A stretch of DNA of 64,000 bases from Nicotiana tabacum (taxonomy: Eukaryota; Streptophyta; Magnoliopsida; Solanales; Solanaceae). A model generated the notes under the pieces. That model saw only the letters and a list, made by a program, of their open reading frames with translations. It was not told where the DNA came from and made no database searches. The stretch spans positions 185,969,276-186,033,275 of the forward strand of contig NC_134087.1 of assembly GCF_000715075.1 (NCBI RefSeq), written 5' to 3'. Shown here piece by piece: positions 11,141 through 20,415 of this stretch (its first letter is position 1; every line of letters begins with the position of its first letter). The translations under genes were made by a program, and so were the position numbers.

Positions 11141-11592
11141 ATAAAACAAACTATTTTTGAAAACAAGACTCTTTTTTTCATTTCATTGGCAAATAAAACA
11201 AACTATTTTTGAAAACAAAGACTTTTTCCTTCTCTTTTTTTTCTTTCATTTTCTCAAAAATTCGACGGAGTTTCGACACTATTTGAACATTATTATTTTT
11301 TTCAAAACAGGTGATTAACTCTCTTTAACCCTCATACTGCTATTCTTTTCCAAATTCTCTCATTTTATTCAAAAGCCGGTCAGCATGCAAATCCGAAGCA
11401 AAATAAGTGCACAAGTAGCAAGTAAGATGCATCAGGATGGTCTTTTTATTTAAGTGCACCTGTCCTGGACAGACTCAACCCCTGTGTTGAGTCTCCAAAG
11501 TCAAAAATGCATATGATGCACACAAATGTTCCTACTAGGGATCCGGTATGAGGTATTGTTATACTAGGTTTAAAAACCTGGGTTTATTTGTT

Positions 11593-11631
11593 TTAGACTT
11601 GGCTTACCCGAGCGGACAACTCGAGTCAAGG
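11593..11631 (-). other. Leader hairpin with CGGANNA loop (element A)
   Basis: CGAG (11609-11612) pairs with CTCG (11620-11623) around the loop CGGACAA, followed by an unpaired A and then G, with an outer CTTG/CAAG pair. Element B has the same architecture at 19911-19933 with CAAG/CTTG as the stem. Confidence 0.55.
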
Positions 11632-11913
11632 GGGGGCTGCGTACCGGTAACCAAAAGATCATCCGGCTTTGCAACTTGTCTGAACCTCGTTCTACTTGGG
11701 ATATGACACTAACAGAAAGAAGTCACGACCAGCGTGCACTCCTCAGGAGAGAGAGAGAGGTTTCGTAACAGTTTATATACAGTTCAAGATAATATCAAAG
11801 CGGTAAAAGCAACATTTAGCACATTAGTCCCAAATATATAATAAATTCAGATAATAAATAAAGCCAAATATAACAATTCATCTAAGCTCGAATTCTGAAC
11901 CCTGAACTAGTAA

Positions 11914-11943
11914 TTCTGGGTTCGATCCCCAGCAGAGTCGCCA
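11914..11943 (-). other. Primer binding site of element A, long tRNA-Arg-like match
   Basis: The minus strand directly inside the LTR (four-base spacer) reads TGGCGACTCTGCTGGGGATC. The plus strand over 30 bases looks like the 3' end of a tRNA including the T-arm (CTGGG, TTCGATC, CCCAG), acceptor strand and CCA. It resembles plant tRNA-Arg(ACG) with about two differences. Ogre elements are known to use tRNA-Arg. Confidence 0.8.
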
Positions 11944-11947
11944 GAGC

Positions 11948-14900
11948 TGTCACACCTCCCTTTTCCCTACACCCCCGGAAGGGTATAAAGGAGTTTTTTC
12001 CAATTAAAGGACAATCGAAACGGGATTTTATTTATTAAAGATTCAGAGTCGCCACTTGGGATAATTATGGTGTCCCAAGTCATCGGTTCAAATCCCGAGT
12101 CGAGGAAAAGGTGGACTCTGTATTACAGTCCGCGAACCAGAAATCCAGGTAAGGAATTCTGTTAACCCGGGAGAAGGTGTTAGGCATTCCCGAGTTCCGT
12201 GGTTCTAGCATGGTCGCTCAACTGTTATATTCGGCTTAATTATCTGATTTTAGAACATTTTGAACCTAGGTGCAAATTTTAACTTTAACCGCTTTATTTA
12301 TTTTTAGGAACATTGCAACACTGTTAAAACACGTCTCGAACCACCTCACATAAATGTACCCGCGGTCGTCGACATATTTTGACATTGTTGATATTTGGAT
12401 TTGGGTCACATAAATGTGCACCCAAAATAAGGAAGGTAATATTATTAAGATACGCGCCTAAAGCAACTACGCATTTTTAACTTTGCGAGGGCCATAGAAA
12501 TTTGCTAAATGGCATGCCTCGAGTTCTAAGCATTTTAAAAGATACAATTAAGTGAGGGCCGCGCATTCGAGATTTTATTTGGTGCAGTGCACCTCAATTC
12601 CATTTTTAAAGGATATTCAAACTAAAGCTCGAAGGGCCATAAGCTATGAGTTATCTAATTATGACTCACCTCCAATCTACTTTGAAAAGAAAACCCAATT
12701 AATTAGCTAAAGAAAAACTGAGGAACTTGTGTTCGTTCGAATAAAATCTCCAGCCTGTTGACCAGATAGCAAACAATGGAATTAAAGAAAAGCATCTAAC
12801 TCAGAAATCCCGTTCACGGACACTTTCAAGCTTGGGCCCAGCGAGCCCAACAAATTATCGGTGGTTCCAGTGCTGCCAAAACCACTGATGGTTTCAAAAT
12901 GAATCCCCACAAAATAGGCCCAATCTAAAATATGGAAACTAAGAAGTATGGACTCAGAATCGAGTCCCTATGAGCCCAAACCAATTTGACATGGAAAATC
13001 AGCTTCCAAATTATTATGCCAATTCAAATTACCAATCAATTGATACCAAACTATGGGCATTGAAATTGATTTAACACTATGAACTTCTGGTTTTAAGAGA
13101 TCAAACACAACGATCTGCTTAACTTTCTAATTTTAGTTATGTTGACCTGATATGACTAGATAACATTATAACTCAATGTTAAGTAAGCAAGCTAAATTCA
13201 ACTTCTAACATAACTTAAAAACACGAATATGAAACTTGGCTTTAAAACGGACATGTTGACAGGGCAGAATCCGGGTAAATCGATACACATACAGGCCACC
13301 ATTCAACAGTTCAATGCATTTAAATGACTTATCAAAGCTAAAATACTATTGTTCTTCAGTATAAACTAAACAAAAACCTTCAACCCAAAGCAGTACATTG
13401 AATCCTAACACGAGGCCTTAAAAGATCTTTTACCTAGCATTTATCCAGATTCACTAAAGAAGACTAAATAGATAAAGTTCACAGTTCATTTATCAATACA
13501 AGTGTAAATTACTATTACAGGCTACTCTCACACACACGAATTCAGAAAAAAACCTAACATCTGTAGTTTAAAACTAATTACGGAATATTGAAACAATAAG
13601 AGGAACAGGGGAAATCAGACTCAAATACAGCCTTCATTCAAACAGAATTTCACTTGAATTACATGTTCAACAGTTATTCTTCACTCATAAGCTAAGGAGG
13701 GTACCTGAAGAATGAAACAAAGAAGAAAATGAGAGGTCAGCAGGATAAACACCAACAGTCAGCACCAGCAGTAACACAGACCCTAGATCCAGGAAATTAA
13801 ACCTATAGAATCGGTGTAAATCCAATAGAACAGTGATTTCAGTAACATTTTGACCCAAAAGTCGAATACCAAACGAACTTCGACTCATTTTTAACCCTTG
13901 AGTAATCAAGAATTCTTTTGTAAAGGAAAACCTCAGGAGAAACTTCAATGAAACAGTATTTTTGCAAAGTTACAGCTATTTTGATTTTCAGGATTTCTCA
14001 ACTCTCAAAATTATGTATTTTTCAACTCTTCCAATTTTTTCTCCTTTTTTTGAAAGGCAAGTTTATGATGCCTTTATAGGCAAGCAAAGTGGGGCATCTC
14101 TCAGATTCTTATTTTTACACTTTACCATTTTTAAATTCTTGTTTTTAGCTTAGAGATCCCTCATTTACTGACTTGTTGGTCAAGTTTAGTAACTACAAAT
14201 TTGAAATTTCACTAAGACCCCTCACTAGAAGCTTCCTATTCTGTTACAACAAAGATTCCACCAGCCGAATACCTAAACTACACTAAAATGTCCCTGAAAT
14301 TACCCTGGAGACCAACCTGGGTCAGACGGGTATGGGTTATGAATCCTAAATGGGCTCAATGTCTCAATGGACATGGCCTCAAATTCAAACCGAGCATGAT
14401 TCCCTTAGAATGAGGTCTGTATCGGAAACCAAATAGCAAAGGTGACCCAAAACAAAGTCAGAAAAATTAACAAACAAACAACCTGACGAATTAATGATTA
14501 TAAACAAACGAGGAACTAATTAAGCTATGGAATTAAACTAAGTGACCAAATTAATAGTTCTAACATGACAATTAATGGAACTAAGCAAATCAGAAATTAA
14601 AAGAGAAGAACAGAACAAAAGTGCCTTAAAATGATTTTGAAAAAACAAACAGAAAAAAATGGGACTCACAGGCCAGACTTGAAATCCAAACTGGAGCAGT
14701 GGTTCGACCCAAGATAGTGGAAAACATTTGTTCTTATTGAAAAACAAACGAGTGTCACTATTTTGTGTCAAAACCAAACCAAACGACCCGAAATTTCTAA
14801 ACGATTTGCATGCACGACCCCATCTTGAGGCTCCTAGGGCTCAACTTTTGATTTGAAATTCGAGGGACTACAGGGATGTTCGAAGGAATCTAAGTGGGGA

Positions 14901-15893
14901 TTTGGAGTGAAGGAGATACGGGGGTTCAGGGGTGTGATTTTGGGGTCGAACAAAGGTGCCACCGGATAGCACAGGGGCGACAGTAAGGTTTTTCTTTTAA
15001 ACCAAGATTCGAGACGTTCTGGGTTTGTTTGATGGAAGGTACTTGTAGATTTGGACTGAGGGAGTTGAGGAGGATATTTGGTATTAATTTGAGGTCGGTT
15101 CGTGGTGGCGCCGCCTCCGGTGGTGGGGGATTTGGAGGCGGCGACGTTAGGGTTTGCAGAGAAGGGTTGTGAGGGAGATGAGTGAGGGGTAGGGGGTCAC
15201 GTTTGGACACTTAAATATTAAGTGACCTAAGCTTCAGGACCGTCCGATCAAGAAACCTAGACGGTCCTGATCTGTTGCCAATGAAACGGGGTCGTTCGGG
15301 GAAAAGGGTGACTGGACCGGGCTGGGGAAATTTGGGCTTGGTCAGGGGTAATTTGAACGAAAATTGTTTGGGCCTAGGGGTTTAAACAAAGACTGGCCCA
15401 AATTCAAACTCTTTCCTTTTATTTCCTTTTTATTATTTTCTTTTCATTTTTCTAATTCCAAATTAATTTTCCAAAATTCTTTTTTTCTTCTTTTTAAAAA
15501 ATTAAAACTAAAAATCCTAAATTAAATTAAAGACCAAACTAACTCATTGAAAATACTAACTATTCCTAAATAATTAACACCATTAATAAATTAAAGAAAA
15601 ACTACTCGAAAAATCAAAAATTAAAATTAATGGGTCAACATGACTATTTTTTGTGATTTTCCTTTCTATAAAGCAACTTAATTACCAAACAATTCTAAAA
15701 ATGCAAAATTAACTCCTAAATGCACAGGCAACACATTTTTGTATTTTTTCACTAATTAAAATGTACAAACAAAAATGCAAACAATTAATAGAAAATGCCA
15801 CGAAAATCCACAAGACATCAAATAATAAAAAGAAATTGTTTTGTTTTGCAACTATGAGAGTAATTCATATAGGGTAAAAATCACGTGCTCACA
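11948..15893 (-). repeat. 5' LTR of element A (3946 bp)
   Basis: On the plus strand it starts TGTCACACCTCC at 11948, directly beside the PBS, and ends GTGCTCACA at 15893, giving TG...CA ends in either direction. Its length is typical of Ogre. It contains no gene; open frames at 13685-15210 are chance. The sequence next to the PBS (CCCGGGAGAAGGTGTTAGGC region on the plus strand, about 12160) is a familiar solanaceous Ogre LTR segment. Confidence 0.85.
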
Positions 15894-16732
15894 TCTAGTA
15901 CCCGAAATTCGACATCGAACCAAGTAGGACCCATCTGCAAACATAAATTGGTTTCCCCAATTGTGGCTCTTTGTCACACATCGAACACCTTCACATTCAT
16001 ATTTCCTGCTCGTATTTCATGTAAACCCTTGCCCAACCTTTTCAGAGTTGTTAGTGGACAGATGTTGAGGCTGGACCCTCTATCTATCAAAACCCTGGCA
16101 ATGAACTTATCCTCGCGTTGCACTATGATGTGTAGTGCCCTATTGTGGCTCACTCCCTCAGGCGGCAACTCGTCTTCGTGAAAAGTGATCTTGTGACACT
16201 CCGGAACTTGCCCCACCATGTTGGACATTTCTCCACTGGTGATATTGTTGGGCACGTACGCTTCATTCAACACTTTCATCAGAGCATTCCTATGCACCTC
16301 ATAATTTTGTAGCAGCGACAGGATGGATATTTGGGCGGGAGTTTTGTTTAGATGATCAACAACATAGTATTCTCTTGCTTGTACTTTCCTCCAGAGATCA
16401 TCTGGACCAGTTTCAATGATGGGTTGTTTGGCAGCAGCTTCCTTGCTTGTTCCTCCCAAATTTTTAGGTGTATATTTTCTTCCAGTTCTAGTCATCCTTT
16501 GTGCAGCACCAGACTCTTCCATTTTTCCTTTCCCTTTTCTCCTAGCTTCGGTAGCATAATCCCAAGGTACGACATTGGAATTGAAGGGTGGTTTGGATGC
16601 CACCGTCACAGTGAAGGGTGTGGCTACTTCTACTTCGAATGGAGTAGGTGTAGTTGCAGGTGATGTTACTTTGATTTCAAACGGAGCTGATGCAGCTACA
16701 TCAACTTTGACCAATGGTTGTACCTGTACCAT
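15894..16732 (-). pseudogene. Protease region of element B, cut by element A
   Basis: The open frame 15974-16732 carries KTPAQISILSLLQ, ALMKVLNEAYVP, and the retropepsin site VLIDRGSSLNICPL, where the usual residue after Asp is Arg, an unlikely active form. After a stop at about 15974 the frame continues as QRATIGE and GPTWFDVEF to 15894, where it is interrupted by the LTR of A. The fold therefore ends in A. Confidence 0.87.
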
Positions 16733-16810
16733 AATATGAGTAAGTGTGATTGTAGGTTTATTAGGGTCATCATCTTCTTCCTGAATTAGCCCAATTGACC
16801 CTTCAAGATC

Positions 16811-17669
16811 CTATTCTTCATCAGTTTCTATCACATTCACTCCTTCACACTTATGATCTGGAAGGGGATTGTTGCGGACATTGGGTGCGGCTTCCTTTAC
16901 TTGTATGACTTTTGTATCAATCAGGGTCTGAATCTTGTCTTTCAAAGTGCGACATTCATCAATAGATGCCCCTTTATACCGGAATGGTATGCACATGATT
17001 TTTTTGGGTTGACCCATTGGGAGGAGTTTTCCATGGCGACAACGGGAATAAGGGTGACATATCCGGCAGCCTTTAGTCTTTCATATAGCTGGTCGATGGG
17101 CTCAGCAATAGGGGTGTATTGTTTGTGTGGTCTTCTCGGCGCAATTTGGAGTGTATGACATTGGTTGAGTGGAGTGGGGTAAGGTTTCCACGTATATGGG
17201 ATTTTTTTGGTGGGTGTCGGGGGTTTGAGTGTAGTGGTGATCATTAGTTGAATTTTGTAGATCAGGGATAGGTTGTGGGGTATTCTGAGGAGTATGGTAA
17301 GTGGTTTGTGGGTATTGAGTCAGGAGATGTTGGTGTTAAGGGGGTGTCGGTATGGGTAGAGGATTAGGATTTTGAGGAGGTGTTGCGTATTGGTGGGGTG
17401 CGGGAGGATTTTGCAGACGTTGGTTTGGTGTGTTTTGAGGAGGTACTACGTTTTGAGCATTTTGTTGGTTAATGTCTGGGATGTTTAGGGTAAGGGAAAG
17501 GCTTGCCAGGTTGCGGACCTACTCAAGCTCCCCTAGCAATTCTAGTATCTTCTGTTCCAACCGTAGGACCAAATCATTTTGTGCCGGAGTACTCCGGCCG
17601 TCTAAAGTTTCCACATTCTCAGCATGTGTGGCATTGTCTTTCGTGACACCACTCATATCATCCATCTTA
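16811..17669 (-). pseudogene. Gag of element B, apparently lacking the capsid core
   Basis: The N-terminus from the ATG at about 17665 has the Tat-type LEQKILELLGELE segment, then a TAG stop, then a Pro/Gln/Asn-rich region. It passes directly into the IDQLYERLKAAGYVTLIP segment and the CAYHSG-GH-C knuckle-like motif (16942-17244), with a frameshift to the 16811-17017 frame (ECRTLKDKIQTLIDTKVIQ). The roughly 200-residue Retrotrans_gag domain seen in A is not found between them. Confidence 0.75.
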
Positions 17670-17865
17670 GATTTTCCCTTGGTTTTTGAATTACTAGGAG
17701 GAGGAGGAGGAGGAGGGCCTCTGGATCTGGTGTGATATGCTGACGATTCTAGTATGTGCGAACCAACCTTAGGGGATGGTAATAATCAAAAGAAAAAAAA
17801 GTAACCAAGTCAGTAAAATTTTTGAAAAGTATTTACAGTATTTAAATTCGCGTCCTAATTTGGGA

Positions 17866-17884
17866 ACCTCGTTGTGCCCGAGGT
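17866..17884 (-). other. Hairpin between ORF1 and gag of element B
   Basis: ACCTCG (17866-17871) and CGAGGT (17879-17884) form a perfect 6-bp stem with a 7-base loop. It sits about 200 nt upstream of the gag start, a place comparable to structured motif copy 2 of A. The TGCCTACGTATC core is absent, so it is not called homologous. Confidence 0.4.
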
Positions 17885-18174
17885 AGGCCTGGCGACAAAT
17901 AGATTTGGAGAAATTTAATGCCAATAAATGCCTCATTTCATTAATGTAATAAATAAGATGAACCTAAAAATGATAATAAATAAATGAGTCACTAATGGCA
18001 TTTGCCTTATTACATTCGAATTCAAAAATGATTCTAAAAATAGATAATCCTATTCTACTTGGTTCCAGAGGGACCTTCTCCAGGCTTGACCCTCTTGGAT
18101 CCGTCGATCAGATTCCCCAGGTCGTGCATGTACAACAGCAGATACACCCTTGCTAGGTGTCCTCCCTCATTACC

Positions 18175-19760
18175 CTATGCATTCTGACAGTCTATGACTC
18201 TTTTCCTTATCTTCCCCTCTAACTCCATTAGACCCTGCTCCAGATATTCCAACCTTTCCGTTGATCTAGTAGCCATTTCCCTCCATTCGTTAATTGATTC
18301 CATGTCAATCTTGTGTTGTTCCAAATGCCTGGCCTCGGACTCTAGGACTCTTTTGTGTAGCCTCTTATACTTCACTTGTGCTTCAGCAGTTTCATCTATG
18401 ACCTTGTTTCCTTGACCGACCCCTGGCTCGACTATTCCTGTTATGCTATCATCCAACCATGATGGGTAGAAGTATACATGACCTGCGTGGTATCAATCAG
18501 GATCGATGGTATCCTTTTCCACAATGATCTTCAAATGCCACATGTGTTGGGCTTCACATTTGTATGGGATGGCGTTGTCTTGAAAATCGGTCTTGTAGTG
18601 ACCTATTTTGGAGACTCGCAGTATGACTTGTTTTCTACCAGCTTGTCTCACGACTCTGATAGGAACATATTGATATATGCCCCTTAACCCGATCAACACC
18701 AAATGCGGAACATCCCTAGATCTGATGATGAATTCACTGGTAGGGATCCACTCAAACATCCAATGAACCTTGTCTTCGGTCAAATTGTTGAAAAATTGTA
18801 CCCATTCTGTAGCATTTTTTGGTTGTGAAAACCTGCCTGGGATAAAGGTCATTCTTTTCGAATGGTGGAAAGCTATGTGATCATTCCATGGTCTTCATGG
18901 AAACTCTTGGCGGTATTGGCCTCTCCGAAGATGTTCTAACAACCAAATCTGCAGCAGCGAGTTACAACCCTCAAAATGTTTGAACCCTTTCTTGCAACGA
19001 TCCAGAGCCCGGTATATTTCTGCTACAATCATCGGAACAATATTATATGTTTGTCCCTCGATTCCCTCCATTAAAGCTTTGGTTACCGTGGCCAACCTGG
19101 TGTGAATCTTGTCCCCTTGGCTTGGAAACACTATCATACCTAGGAAGCAGACGATGAATACAAAAACCCTACGAGGATTCCAACCCAGGGAAGTGATGGA
19201 GAATTCATCATGAAAGATACAATAAGATTTGTTGTGTCCGTATCATTCATAGAGGAAGTCAAAGGGTATGTAGGACTTCTTCAGGCATGTCAAGTTGTCA
19301 TTCTTTCTCAGACCCATCATTTTCAGAAACCCCCTAGGAGTGCGATTTTTCGGCACCAACAAACCAGGACTATCCCAGGGTAATCCAGTGAATCCCTCCT
19401 ATTTCCTCCAAAAGAGGAGTCATTTCTATATTGCCAAAACGGAATACAACCCTTTCTCCGTCCCAGAACATAGTAGCAGCCTCGATCAACATGTTATTTG
19501 GTTGGATGTCTAACAAGGAGGGTAACTTTCCGAGAACCCTCTTCACATGATTTTTGTCGCTTGGTGAAATATTTTCCTACCAATCTAGCAAAAAAGGTGG
19601 TATATTTCGGACCATGCCGAACCTGGGGACTTCGTGCCTTATTTTCTGCAAAATAAGCAAAGTTAGACCCTTTCTCCCTCCAGATTCGACTACTTATACA
19701 TTAACGATTAGCATGTCAGCATTTATCTCTCCAAATAATGCACATATCGTGGTTGCACCC
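18175..19760 (-). pseudogene. ORF1 of element B (DUF7745-like plus coiled coil)
   Basis: Fragments 18895-19137, 18493-18852 and 18175-18456 align in order with ORF1 of A: WLLEHLRRGQYRQEF, HWMFEWIPTSEFIIRS and LIGLRGIYQYVPIRVVRQ correspond to the WMIEHL, WTLGWLPVEEIVY and LMGLRGIQPYTPYR segments, followed by a charged helical region (LEYLEQGLMELEGKIRK). The N-terminal third (about 19140-19760) is scrambled by frameshifts. It confirms that the extra ORF is a shared trait of these elements. Confidence 0.78.
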
Positions 19761-20390
19761 GTTGAGATTATGGAAACCTAGGTGGAATTTGGACAAGGTT
19801 TTTCTTAGAGGGTTATTATGCGGACAACATATTAACCCAGACTAGGTTTGATCATGATGAATGTACAGTTATTATCAGAGTAAGGTTTCTATAGAAGTCT
19901 AGACTGGTACCCCCAAGCGGAATACTTGAGGGGAAAAGGCACGGAACCGTCGATTGCACTGCTGATCGACTAGTTTTACCGCAAATAAGCCTTTCCAAAT
20001 TCAACAGGGTGATACAGGAAAAGTGCAGACACTCATCAAGTGTTGCTATGGTATTAATTACTCACGAGTGGAATATGATGTTGAGCATGTGTTTATGTAA
20101 AAAGAAAATAACATGTTATCAAGTATTTGCACGATAAGAATGATAAAATGCGGTATTTAACAATTGTAAAGGCATTTAAGAAAGAAAACAAAGCAGAAGA
20201 GTTAGTTTCCATAGTAAAAAAACAATAAAAAAAAGAAGAAATTTAGTGAGCATGATCGAATGAAGGAAGGAAAATAAGTTCATATAGAGTTGAAAGGGAA
20301 AGGGGCACGCAAGTATTAACAGAATGATAAAGACATGCTTATTGAGAAAGACTAATTCACAAAATAAGTTCATTACGGTAAGAGCCTAAG
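19761..20390 (-). other. 5' leader of element B
   Basis: Noncoding and AT-rich. It includes the CGGAATA-loop hairpin at 19911-19933, whose stem CAAG/CTTG is followed by an unpaired A and a C-run/G-run outer helix. Otherwise I see nothing in it. Confidence 0.6.
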
Positions 20391-20392
20391 GA

Positions 20393-20413
20393 TATTCCCA
20401 ACAGAGTTACCAT
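20393..20413 (-). other. Primer binding site of element B
   Basis: The minus strand beside the LTR reads TGGTAACTCTGTTGGGAATA. Compared with the PBS of A it differs mostly by C-to-T and G-to-A changes, so it is probably a decayed version of the same tRNA-Arg-type site. Confidence 0.65.
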
Positions 20414-20415
20414 GC

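Larger units (their letters stand above)
10747..11924 (-). other. 5' leader of element A between PBS and ORF1
   Basis: Noncoding, about 1.2 kb. From high to low coordinate it holds a CGGACAA-loop hairpin (11593-11631), structured motif copy 3 (11071-11134), a 50-bp-spaced direct repeat of AAATAAAACAAACTATTTTT around 11142 and 11190, and two copies of a CAGCCTTTCGGCACC-like segment (about 10855 and 10948). No long sense ORF. Confidence 0.7.
1..15893 (-). mobile_element. Element A: Ogre/Tat-lineage Ty3-gypsy LTR retrotransposon, truncated by left window edge
   Basis: Read on the minus strand the order is 5' LTR (11948-15893), PBS, leader, ORF1, gag, protease, intron, RT, RNase H, archaeal-type RNase H, integrase and a 3'UTR with tandem repeats; the 3' LTR is beyond base 1. 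An extra ORF1 before gag, a second RNase H, a putative intron before RT, a tRNA-Arg-type PBS and a very long LTR together define the Ogre/Tat lineage. Every coding part carries stops or frameshifts, so it is not autonomous. It sits inside element B: the LTR begins TGTGAGCACG on the minus strand directly against B protease sequence. The five bases on the right flank are TCTAG; the matching target-site copy would be off the left edge. Confidence 0.93.

Noticed and set aside
11914..11943. tRNA gene
   Set aside because: Only the T-arm and acceptor 3' strand are present; it is the primer binding site beside the LTR.
13685..15210. ORFs in the LTR of element A
   Set aside because: Short, no domains, inside an LTR with defined ends.
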